64,000 nt of DNA. It comes from Ilumatobacter coccineus YM16-304 (GTDB lineage Bacteria > Actinomycetota > Acidimicrobiia > Acidimicrobiales > Ilumatobacteraceae). The position numbers and the translations under genes were made by a program. Shown here piece by piece: positions 41,755-49,657 of this stretch (positions are counted from its first letter, which is position 1; every line of letters starts with the position of its first letter). The notes below the pieces were generated by a model. That model searched no databases and had not been told where the DNA came from. It saw only the letters and a list, made by a program, of their open reading frames with translations. Location of the stretch: positions 3,658,001 to 3,722,000 of the forward strand of contig NC_020520.1 in assembly GCF_000348785.1 (NCBI RefSeq). The letters are read 5' to 3'.

Positions 41755-42040
41755 CCCCCACCCACACGACCACATCGAGCCTGGCCAAAAATCACCCCCA
41801 CGCGACGATTCTGAGCCTGGCCAGAAATCACCCCCACGCGTACACATCGAGCCTGGCCAGAAATCACCCCCACGCGTACACATCGAGCCTGGGCAGAAAT
41901 CACCCTCACGCGACGATTCTGAGCCTGGCCAAAAATCACCCCCACGCGTACACATCGAGCCTGGGCAGAAATCACCCCCACGCGTACATATCGAGCCTGG
42001 GCAGAAATCATCCTCACGCGACCACATATGGCCTGGGCAG
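41755..42040. repeat. 36-bp tandem repeat array, seven full units plus partial ends
   Basis: Units start at 41777, 41813, 41849, 41885, 41921, 41957 and 41993, exactly 36 bp apart, with a partial unit before and a truncated one at 42029. Each has GAGCCTGGSCARAAATCA, then YCCYCACGCG, then an 8-nt variable block of two main types (ACGATTCT or TACACATC). Units 2 and 3 are identical. Because 36 is a multiple of three, every frame shows a 12-residue repeat, but no gene start or homology supports coding. It fills the divergent gap between the YdiJ-like oxidase and the coxL-like gene. Confidence 0.95.
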
Positions 42041-42176
42041 GAGTCGTCGTCGTGGGGTGGGGTGGCGCGCGAACCGCCTGCGTGGGTGTCAGGGGTGGTG
42101 ACGCGACTACGTTGGTGCAACGGGCCGGTTCGGCCTCCGATCAATCGCACGACAAGCAATCGCTAAGGGGACACAC

Positions 42177-44471
42177 GTGGCTGGTGGCAGCATTCTCGGT
42201 AACCGGGTTCAGCGCAAGGAAGATCCGAAGTTCCTCACGACCGGGGGCGTCTACGCCGACGACCTGCAAGATCCTCGCCTCGCCGGCGCCGCGCAAGCTG
42301 CCTTCGTCCGCTCCACGGTCGCCCACGGCACCATCGAATCGATCGACGTGTCGGGAGCGCTCGAGATGCCCGGCGTCCTCGCCGTGCACACCGCCGAGTC
42401 GCTCGGCCTGCAACCCATCCCGTCGCCGTTCAACCCCGCCGCAGCTCGCACGCTGCTCGCCAGCGACAAGGTCCGCTACGTCGGCGAACCCATCGCCGTG
42501 GTCGTCGCCGACACCATGGAGCAGGCCACCGACGCCGCAGAGATGGTGTTCGTCGACTACGAGTTCCTGACCGCACACACCGATCTCGAGGCCGCACTGG
42601 CATCCGACGTGCACATCTACGATGCCGCCGGCTCCAACGCGGTGTTCGACACGACCGCCCTCGGCCTCCCCGAGAACACCGACGCGGCCGAGTACTTCAA
42701 GGACTGCGACGTCGTCGTGAGCGGCCGATTCCTCAACCAGCGCGTCGCCCCCTGCCCGCTCGAGCCTCGCGCCTCGGCGGCCATGTGGGAGGGCGACAAG
42801 CTCACCCAGTGGGTGTCGACGCAGCACGCCCAGGGCATCAAGGACCCGTTCGTCGCCGCCAACGGTGTCGAACCCGAGAACGTCCGCATCATCACGCCCG
42901 ACGTCGGTGGCGGCTTCGGCGCCAAGATCGATCCGTACCCGGAGGAGATGCTCCTCGGCGTCGTCGCCAAGGCACTCGGACGTCCGGTCCGCTGGCGCGA
43001 GACGCGCAGCGAATCGATGATGTCGCTCGGCCACGGCCGTGCCCAGCTGCAGTACGTCACGCTCGGCGGCACCGCCGACGGCAACGTCACGCACTACCAA
43101 CTCCACGCGATCCAGGACTCCGGCGCGGCCGTCGGGATGGGCACCATCCTCGCCCCGTTCATGACCCGACCGATGGCGGCCGGTGTCTACGACATCCCGA
43201 ACATGGAGGTGCGCACCACCTCGGTCGTCACCAACACGACGCCGACCACGGCCTACCGCGGCGCCGGTCGCCCGGAAGCGACCGCGGCGATCGAGCGGGC
43301 GATGGACCTCTACGCCGCCGAGATCGACATGGATCCCGCCGACGTGCGCCGCAAGAACCTCATCCCGAAGTTCATGGAGCCGTACACCACCACCATCGGC
43401 CAGACCTACGACGTCGGCGACTTCGAAGGCGCGCTCGACAAAGCACTCGAGAAGGCCAACTACAGCGAACTGCGTGAACAGCAGGCAGCGCGCCGTGCAT
43501 CGGGTGACTCCAAGCAGCTCGGTATCGGCGTGAGCATCTACGTCGAGATCACCGGAGGCGTCGACCCGAAGCAGGAAGACGCTCGCATCGAAGTCCACGA
43601 CGACGGCACCGCCACGATCTACACCGGCACGACCCCGCAGGGCCAGGGGCACGACACCGCGTGGTCGATGATCGCCAGCGAGCAGACCGGTATCCCGATG
43701 GACAAGTTCTCGCTCGTCTTCGGCGACACCGACCTCGTCGCCACCGGCGGCGGCACCATGGGCTCGCGTTCGCTGCAGCAGGGCGGCGTGGCCGTCGACA
43801 AGGTCTCGCAAGAACTCGTCGACAAGGCACAGAAGCTCGCCGCGCAACTGCTCGAAGCCGACGAGGCCGACGTGGTGCTCGACAAGGACTCGGGCGCCTT
43901 CCACGTCGTCGGCACCCCGGCCGTGTCGAAGACCTGGGCCGACCTCGCCGTCGCCGCGAAGCAGCAGAACGATGCGCTCGACCTGCAGACCACGTTCGTC
44001 GCCGAGACCGCGACGTTCCCGTTCGGCGCCCACGTCTCGGTCGTCGAGGTCGACACCGAGACCGGCCAGGTCAAGCACCTCCGCCAGGTCGCCTGCGACG
44101 ACGCCGGCAAGGTCGTCAACCCGCTCCTGCTCGACGGTCAGATCCACGGCGGCATCGCCCAGGGCACCGCCCAGGCGTTGCTCGAAGAGGTCCGCTACGA
44201 CGAAGACGGCAACCCCGTCACGTCGAACCTCGCCGACTACGGGATGATCTCCGCCGCCGAACTGCCGAGCTTCGAAGTCGTCCACATGGAGACCCCCACG
44301 TGGGCCAACCCGCTGGGCGTCAAGGGCATCGGCGAGTCGGGCACCATCGGCTCGACCCCGGCTGTGCAGTCAGCAGTCTGTGATGCGCTCAAGCACCTCG
44401 GCGTCCGCCACGTCGACATGCCGGCCACCGCCGAGCGCGTCTGGAAAGCCATCGCCGACGCCGCGAACTGA
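42177..44471 (+). CDS. Molybdenum hydroxylase large subunit, form II CoxL-like (paralogue 1)
   Basis: A 764-residue xanthine oxidase/CO dehydrogenase-family large subunit binding molybdopterin cytosine dinucleotide. It has DVGGGFGAK, the form II active-site loop AYRGAGR at 359-365 (form I CoxL has AYRCSFR), PQGQGHDTAW, GSRSLQQGG and GVKGIGESGTIG with the catalytic Glu. The GTG start follows AAGGGG by 8 nt. No small or medium subunit is adjacent; it may share CoxS/CoxM at 49-53 kb. Form II enzymes oxidise varied aromatics, aldehydes or purines, and true CO oxidation is unproven. An HD protein and a TetR regulator follow. Confidence 0.88.
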   Translation: MAGGSILGNRVQRKEDPKFLTTGGVYADDLQDPRLAGAAQAAFVRSTVAHGTIESIDVSGALEMPGVLAVHTAESLGLQPIPSPFNPAAARTLLASDKVRYVGEPIAVVVADTMEQATDAAEMVFVDYEFLTAHTDLEAALASDVHIYDAAGSNAVFDTTALGLPENTDAAEYFKDCDVVVSGRFLNQRVAPCPLEPRASAAMWEGDKLTQWVSTQHAQGIKDPFVAANGVEPENVRIITPDVGGGFGAKIDPYPEEMLLGVVAKALGRPVRWRETRSESMMSLGHGRAQLQYVTLGGTADGNVTHYQLHAIQDSGAAVGMGTILAPFMTRPMAAGVYDIPNMEVRTTSVVTNTTPTTAYRGAGRPEATAAIERAMDLYAAEIDMDPADVRRKNLIPKFMEPYTTTIGQTYDVGDFEGALDKALEKANYSELREQQAARRASGDSKQLGIGVSIYVEITGGVDPKQEDARIEVHDDGTATIYTGTTPQGQGHDTAWSMIASEQTGIPMDKFSLVFGDTDLVATGGGTMGSRSLQQGGVAVDKVSQELVDKAQKLAAQLLEADEADVVLDKDSGAFHVVGTPAVSKTWADLAVAAKQQNDALDLQTTFVAETATFPFGAHVSVVEVDTETGQVKHLRQVACDDAGKVVNPLLLDGQIHGGIAQGTAQALLEEVRYDEDGNPVTSNLADYGMISAAELPSFEVVHMETPTWANPLGVKGIGESGTIGSTPAVQSAVCDALKHLGVRHVDMPATAERVWKAIADAAN

Positions 44472-44531
44472 GTCGCGCCACATCGAAACCACCCGCAGCG
44501 AAGTGCACCGTCGTACAACAAAGGAGTTGAC

Positions 44532-45104
44532 ATGACCGACACTGCAGCCCAACCAACCGAGCACTTTCGAGCGTCGTTCACGACGTTCGAGGAGTCGACC
44601 GCCGACGACTGGGCCAAGATCATCCCGCAGCTCGAAGTGACGCAGTCGTTCGTGGCCGATCGAGTGATCGGTCTGCTGCGTGACCTCGAGTCCGATCACG
44701 GCGGCTTCCCGGTCGATCGTCTCGAGCACAGCTTGCAGACGGCCACGCGCGCCGAGCGAGCGAACAAAGACGACGAGTACGTGTTCTGCGCGTTGATCCA
44801 CGACATCGGCGACACGCTGAGCCCGTACAACCACCCCGACATCGCGGCCGGCATCGTGAAGCCGTTCGTGTCGGAGGCCAACCACTTCATGGTCAAGCAC
44901 CACGGCGAGTTCCAGGGCTACTACTTCTGGGACTACATCGGCCTCGACGGCCAGGCCCGCGAGCAGCACCGCGGCAGCCCGTACTTCGACCACACCGAGG
45001 AGTTCTGCGCCGAGTACGACCAGACCGCGTTCGACGCGAGCTACACCAGCAACCCGCTCGAGCACTACGAGCCCTTGATCCGCCAGATTCTGCGTGGGGG
45101 TTGA
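44532..45104 (+). CDS. HD-domain protein (phosphohydrolase or PhnZ/MIOX-like oxygenase)
   Basis: A 190-residue HD-fold protein. Metal ligands are suggested by RLEHSLQTA, ALIHDIGD and NHFMVKHHGEFQGYYFWDYIG, with a late aspartate region CAEYDQTAFDASY. The HDIGD (not HDIGH) and the HHGEFQGYYF stretch resemble HD-type diiron oxygenases such as PhnZ and MIOX as much as phosphohydrolases. ATG preceded by AAAGGAGT. It follows coxL-like paralogue 1 and overlaps the TetR gene, so it probably belongs to the same catabolic unit. Confidence 0.75.
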   Translation: MTDTAAQPTEHFRASFTTFEESTADDWAKIIPQLEVTQSFVADRVIGLLRDLESDHGGFPVDRLEHSLQTATRAERANKDDEYVFCALIHDIGDTLSPYNHPDIAAGIVKPFVSEANHFMVKHHGEFQGYYFWDYIGLDGQAREQHRGSPYFDHTEEFCAEYDQTAFDASYTSNPLEHYEPLIRQILRGG

Positions 45105-45705
45105 GCGTCGACCGCAGTCAGCGGAAGCAATCGCACGACGAGCCGCACGGCTCCAAGCGAAGCGCGAGGTGGTGCTCCGCGCCACACTCGACATCATCAA
45201 CGACGGCGACGTCAACCCGTCGATGCCCAAGATCGTCGAGCGATCAGGCATCCCCGAACGATCGATCTTCCGATACTTCGACGACATCGCCGACCTGACG
45301 CGTCAGGCGATCGCCATGTCGTTCCGCGACGTGTCGGATCTCCCCGGCCTCGACCAGATCGGTGTCGGACCGCTCGAGCAGCGCATCGAACACATCATCA
45401 CGGCGCGGCTCGAACTGCTCGAACGCGTCCGTTACGTCGGTCGCGTCGCCCGGATGCGCGTCTTCCTCGCGCCAGATCTCAACGTCATGCTCGACGAGGT
45501 TCTCCACCTCTTCCGTGAAGCAGCCGCCGAGCACTTCGAGCCCGAACTGTCGAAGATGTCCGACACCGACGCGGCGATGACGCTCGATTCGCTGACGGTG
45601 GTGATGAGCTTCGAGAGTTACGACGTGTTGCGACGGCGACTCGACAGAGATCTCGACGAGATCACCGCTGGTTGGCGGATGGCGATCAACCGATTGCTCG
45701 CTTGA
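45094..45705 (+). CDS. TetR/AcrR family transcriptional regulator
   Basis: A 203-residue helical repressor-type protein. The N-terminal HTH reads VVLRATLDIINDGDVNPSMPKIVERSGIPERSIFRYFDDIADL, as in TetR; the C-terminal ligand-binding helices are unique. The GTG start lies inside the HD gene, so it is co-expressed with the HD protein and the coxL-like paralogue, a typical arrangement for local self-control. The ligand is unknown. Confidence 0.85.
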   Translation: MGVERRPQSAEAIARRAARLQAKREVVLRATLDIINDGDVNPSMPKIVERSGIPERSIFRYFDDIADLTRQAIAMSFRDVSDLPGLDQIGVGPLEQRIEHIITARLELLERVRYVGRVARMRVFLAPDLNVMLDEVLHLFREAAAEHFEPELSKMSDTDAAMTLDSLTVVMSFESYDVLRRRLDRDLDEITAGWRMAINRLLA

Positions 45706-45900
45706 CGGCACGCCGCCGGGCATTCGGTCGAATGCCACTCAACGAACACACGACGACGACACTCCTCCGTCCGCTGCTCGGCCCGGCGGCGAACTCGACG
45801 CGAATGGCGACCCAGCCACCTCACGAGCAAGTAGGTTTTCGCCGGTGGGATCGCTCGACGGTGGCAGCAGACGCTGGCTGCACGTAGCGCTCGGCGGACG

Positions 45901-46893
45901 ATGAGATCCGCCGCCGACCGAATCAGAGTCGCGGTCGGCATGGTGCTGAGCGTGATGATCTTCGGCACCCTCGGCTACTGGGCGTTCGGCTTCACGCTGC
46001 TCGACGCGATGTACCAGACCATCACGACGATCACCACCGTCGGGTTCCGCGAGCTCGAAGAGTTCGGCACCGCCGAGAAGTGGTTCACGATGGTGTTGAT
46101 CATCGTCGGCGTGTCGACGGTGCTGTACTCGTTCACCCTCGTCGTCCAAGCGGTCGTCGAGGGGCAACTCAAAGACTTCGTCGGGAGAAGACGTATGGAT
46201 CGTCAGATCAAGAACATGAGTGGGCACTCGATCGTGTGCGGCTGGGGACGTGTCGGTGCCGCCGTGGCGCACGACCTCGAGGCCTCCGGAGAGCGCGTCG
46301 TGGTGGTCGATGCCGACCCCGAGCGAGTACGAGACGTGCCATATCCGACGGTGCTGGGCGATGCCACGAGCGACAACGTGTTGCGCGATGCCGGGATCGA
46401 GCGGGCGAAGTCACTCATCGCAGCGCTCGACGGCGATGCCGCCAACCTGTTCGTGACGCTGTCGGGTCGCGACCTCGCTCCTTCGCTGTTCATCGTCGCC
46501 CGCGCCCGTTCCGACGAGAGCGTCTCCAAGCTCGAGCATGCGGGCGCCGACCGGGTGGTGAACCCACAAGAGCTCGGCGCGGCGCGCATGGCCTCCTTCG
46601 TCGCCAGCCCGAACGTCGCCGAGTTCGTCGACGTGGTGATGCACGAACGATCGCTCGAGTTCCGCATGCAGGAGTTCGACATCGACCGCGACTCCCCCAT
46701 CGCCGGCAAGACGCTCCGCCAAGCCAACCTGCGAGAAGCGAGCGGGGCCCTCGTGCTCGCGCTGCGTGACGCCGACGGGCGCTTCACCACCAACCCCAAC
46801 GGCGACAGCCGCATCGAACACCATCACGTCGTCATCGCGGTCGGTACGCACGAAGACCTGGCGCGCATGGCAAAGTTGGTGGCCCCGGCATGA
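45901..46893 (+). CDS. Potassium channel with RCK (TrkA-N/TrkA-C) domain
   Basis: A 330-residue two-helix K+ channel subunit. TM1 is at ~10-28, the pore loop and filter TTVGF at 45-49, and TM2 at ~60-82. A cytoplasmic RCK Rossmann domain follows (IVCGWGRVGAAVAHDLEASG, ending its first strand pair at VVVVDADPE), with a TrkA-C domain at the C-terminus (DRDSPIAGKTLRQANLREASGALVLAL). It should assemble as a tetramer gated by a ligand or cation. The stop overlaps the next gene by 4 nt. Confidence 0.9.
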   Translation: MRSAADRIRVAVGMVLSVMIFGTLGYWAFGFTLLDAMYQTITTITTVGFRELEEFGTAEKWFTMVLIIVGVSTVLYSFTLVVQAVVEGQLKDFVGRRRMDRQIKNMSGHSIVCGWGRVGAAVAHDLEASGERVVVVDADPERVRDVPYPTVLGDATSDNVLRDAGIERAKSLIAALDGDAANLFVTLSGRDLAPSLFIVARARSDESVSKLEHAGADRVVNPQELGAARMASFVASPNVAEFVDVVMHERSLEFRMQEFDIDRDSPIAGKTLRQANLREASGALVLALRDADGRFTTNPNGDSRIEHHHVVIAVGTHEDLARMAKLVAPA

Positions 46894-47585
46894 TCGTTCC
46901 CACCACCCACGTCCTCCTCGATCTCGACGGCACGCTCACCGACTCCGAACCCGGCATCGGAAGATCGCTCCGGTACGCATTCGCCGAATGCGGATATCCC
47001 GAGCCGACCGACGAGATGATCCGGTCGATGATCGGCCCGCCGTTCGAAGTGAGCTTTCCCGAGCACGGCATCGACGTCCACGACATCGAACAGGTCATCG
47101 AGGCCTATCGCGTGCGGTACGAGGACGTCGGTCTGTTCGAGAACCGCCTGTACGACGGCGTGATCGAGATGATGGACGAGCTGAAGTCGGCCGGCCACAC
47201 GTTGACGTTGGCCACGGCCAAGCCCGAGCACCTGGCCGTTCGCATCACCGAGCACTTCGGCCTCACGCCGTACTTCCGTACCCAGGTGGGCTCGTCGGTC
47301 GAGATCGGCTCGGGTCGGCGGACGAAGGCCGAAGTGATCACCGAAGCGTTCAACCGTCTCGGCGTCAGCTCACACGACCGCATCGCGCTCGACCACGTGG
47401 TGATGATCGGCGACCGAGACCACGATGTCGAAGGTGCGCACATGAACGCCATCGACTGCATCGGCGTGTCGTGGGGGTTCGGTTCGCACGACGAGTTGCG
47501 CCACGCCGGTGCCCGTGTGGTCGTCGACACGCCTGCCGAAGTTGTGCCGGCCGTCGCTGCGACCTACCGTTCCAGGGAGTCATGA
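46890..47585 (+). CDS. HAD-family phosphatase (phosphoglycolate phosphatase-like)
   Basis: A 231-residue HAD hydrolase with a helical cap. Motif I LLDLDGTLTDSEPGI, motif II region LTLATAKPEHLA, conserved Lys in SGRRTKAEVI and motif IV VVMIGDRDHDVEGA are intact. It is close to the Gph/PgmB type; the substrate is not determinable. Co-translated with the K+ channel upstream (ATGA) and the small membrane protein downstream. Confidence 0.86.
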   Translation: MIVPTTHVLLDLDGTLTDSEPGIGRSLRYAFAECGYPEPTDEMIRSMIGPPFEVSFPEHGIDVHDIEQVIEAYRVRYEDVGLFENRLYDGVIEMMDELKSAGHTLTLATAKPEHLAVRITEHFGLTPYFRTQVGSSVEIGSGRRTKAEVITEAFNRLGVSSHDRIALDHVVMIGDRDHDVEGAHMNAIDCIGVSWGFGSHDELRHAGARVVVDTPAEVVPAVAATYRSRES

Positions 47586-48013
47586 GCACCACGGCCGACA
47601 CCTCCGACAACGCGATCACCGGGGCGCCCGTGACCGACCCGATCCGGGTCCAGTCGTCGTCGCCGGCCGATCGCTTCATGCGACGCTTGCTCCGCCTGCC
47701 GGAAGGCAAGACCTCCACTGCCGCCGAGGCTCGCTCGGCGTTCCAGAAGTCGCTGGCGTACACGACGTGCCGCTGCTTGCTGATGTACATCATCCTGCCG
47801 TTCGTGCTGCCCGCCGTGGGCATCGCGAAGGCGGTCGGCCCGTGGATCGCCATCCCGGTCGGCGTCATCGCGATGATCTCGATCGTGTACTCGATCCGCC
47901 GCTTCTGGCGCGCCGACCACTCGAAGCGCTGGCACTACACGATCTTCGGCACGATCATCATCGGGTTCCTGATCTACCTCACGATCAAGGACACGATCGA
48001 GCTCTTCACCTGA
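47582..48013 (+). CDS. Small membrane protein of unknown function
   Basis: A 143-residue protein. The N-terminal ~55 residues are polar, and three hydrophobic segments follow (LLMYIILPFVLPAVGIA, WIAIPVGVIAMISIVYSI and IFGTIIIGFLIYLTI) with a basic loop RRFWRADHSKRWH between the last two. No family was recognised. It overlaps the HAD gene start-to-stop, forming a three-gene unit with the K+ channel. Confidence 0.72.
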   Translation: MSTTADTSDNAITGAPVTDPIRVQSSSPADRFMRRLLRLPEGKTSTAAEARSAFQKSLAYTTCRCLLMYIILPFVLPAVGIAKAVGPWIAIPVGVIAMISIVYSIRRFWRADHSKRWHYTIFGTIIIGFLIYLTIKDTIELFT

Positions 48014-48073
48014 GTTCGGGCGGGTCGTCGCCCGCCACGTCCGGAATCAGCGTCCGTGAGCCACACTGCTCAC

Positions 48074-48958
48074 ATGCGCATCGTGTCGTTGCTGCCCTCG
48101 GCCACCGAGATCGTCCACGCCCTCGGGCTCGCCGACCAACTCGTCGGCGTCACCTTCGAGTGCGACTTCCCACCCGACCCGCGCCTCGACCGCAACGTGG
48201 TGGTCGGTGGACTCGACACGCACGGTCTCGCTCCCGAACAGATCGACGCACTCGTACGCGAAAAGATCGCCGCTGGTGACGACCTCTACCGGCTCGACAC
48301 CGACCTTTTCCGTGATTGCGACCCGACGCACGTCCTGACCCAGGACCTCTGCCGGGTGTGCGCGCTCCCCGCCGGTGAGGCGAGCACCGCGCTCGAGCAG
48401 CTCGGCTGTTCCGCCGACGTGGTGACCCTCGACCCACACACGCTCGACGACGTGCTCGACACGATTCGAGCGGTCGGTGCGTCGACGGGCACCACCGATC
48501 GATCCGATGCGCTCGTCGCCCAGCTGCGGGAGCGATTGCAGGCCGTGGCCGACCGCATCGCCGGACGCACGATGCCGAACGTGTTCGTGCTCGAGTGGTC
48601 GGAGCCCCCGTTCCTCGCCGGACACTGGGTCCCCGACCTCGTCGTCGCCGCCGGTGGCAATCCCGTGCACGCCGAGCGTGGCGGACGGTCGGTGCCCACC
48701 ACGTGGGAGGCCATCCGTGACGCCGATCCCGACATCGTCGTGGTGTCGCCGTGCGGGTTCCGCCTCGACGACGCCGCAGCGCAAGCGGTCGCGGCCCTGC
48801 CCGAACTGCCCGCGCGGGCCGAGGTCTGGGCGATCGACGCCGACGGGCTCGTCGTACGCCCCGGCCCCCGACTGATCGACGGTGTCGAGGCACTCGCGAG
48901 CGTGTTCCATCCGACCGACGGCGGTTCGTTCGAGCACGCCGTCCGACGGATCCGCTGA
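48074..48958 (+). CDS. BtuF-like (cobalamin/iron-type) substrate-binding fold protein, no signal peptide
   Basis: A 294-residue protein of the class III periplasmic-binding fold. It starts MRIVSLLPSATEIVHALGLADQLVG, the BtuF signature, with the ligand-pocket region DIVVVSPCGFRL later. No signal sequence precedes this strand, and an alternative GTG six codons upstream does not add one, so the protein is probably cytoplasmic, unlike transporter-associated BtuF. No ABC permease or ATPase is adjacent. Cytoplasmic BtuF-like proteins of this kind are widespread and poorly characterised. Confidence 0.82.
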   Translation: MRIVSLLPSATEIVHALGLADQLVGVTFECDFPPDPRLDRNVVVGGLDTHGLAPEQIDALVREKIAAGDDLYRLDTDLFRDCDPTHVLTQDLCRVCALPAGEASTALEQLGCSADVVTLDPHTLDDVLDTIRAVGASTGTTDRSDALVAQLRERLQAVADRIAGRTMPNVFVLEWSEPPFLAGHWVPDLVVAAGGNPVHAERGGRSVPTTWEAIRDADPDIVVVSPCGFRLDDAAAQAVAALPELPARAEVWAIDADGLVVRPGPRLIDGVEALASVFHPTDGGSFEHAVRRIR

Positions 48959-49102
48959 CATCGCCGCACGCCTCTCGAGCAACGAATCCGGTGCCTCCCG
49001 GCCCCGATTGAACCGCGCCCCTCGCAAATGAGGCATGATGGTGGCCGCGGCCGCACCGGCGCCTGCACCCATCCGAGAGCACAGAACCATTTGGGGGTTT
49101 TC

Positions 49103-49561
49103 GTGGAAGTCACCATCACGATCAACGGCGAAGAACAGAAGCACGATGTCGAGGCGCGCACCCTGCTCGTCCACTACATCCGTGAGCACGCCGGCCTCAC
49201 CGGCACCAACATCGGCTGCGACACCTCGTCGTGTGGCGCCTGCTCGGTCCACCTCAACGGTGAAGCCGTCAAGAGCTGCACGTTGCTCGCCGCTCAGGCC
49301 GACGGCCAAGAGGTGCGCACGATCGAAGGCATGGCTGCCGCCGACGGCACCCTCCACCCGATGCAGCAGGCATTCATGGAGAACCACGGCCTCCAGTGCG
49401 GCTACTGCACGCCCGGCATGGTCATGGCCGCCACGAGCCTCCTCGACGAGAACGCCAACCCGACCGAGGAAGAGGTGCGCCTCGGCCTCGAAGGCAACCT
49501 GTGCCGCTGCACCGGGTACCACAACATCGTGAAGTCGGTGCTCGCCGCGGCGAGCGCCTGA
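49103..49561 (+). CDS. Molybdenum hydroxylase small (2Fe-2S) subunit, CoxS-like
   Basis: A 152-residue subunit carrying two [2Fe-2S] clusters that pass electrons from the Mo site to FAD. The plant-ferredoxin cluster uses C39, C44, C47 and C59; the second uses C99, C102, C134 and C136. All eight are present ([25 protein letters not shown]). GTG start with a GGGGG stretch upstream. First gene of the S-L-M operon. Confidence 0.93.
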   Translation: MEVTITINGEEQKHDVEARTLLVHYIREHAGLTGTNIGCDTSSCGACSVHLNGEAVKSCTLLAAQADGQEVRTIEGMAAADGTLHPMQQAFMENHGLQCGYCTPGMVMAATSLLDENANPTEEEVRLGLEGNLCRCTGYHNIVKSVLAAASA

Positions 49562-49657
49562 TCAGCATCAGCAACATCATCTGACGTCGTCGTTCGGGGG
49601 AACGGCGGCGTCGGGTCGACATCCATTCGGCGGACACGTGAACTGGGGGTTCAACGT

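Noticed and set aside
41755-42040. CRISPR array, or a coding 12-residue tandem repeat
   Set aside because: Only 8 nt vary per 36-bp unit and the same variants recur, so there are no spacers. Open frames through the array follow from 36 being divisible by three; the true oxidase start is at 41729.
42141-44285. 714-codon antisense frame over the coxL-like gene
   Set aside because: Complete molybdenum-hydroxylase motifs are on the plus strand; the antisense translation has no recognisable domain.
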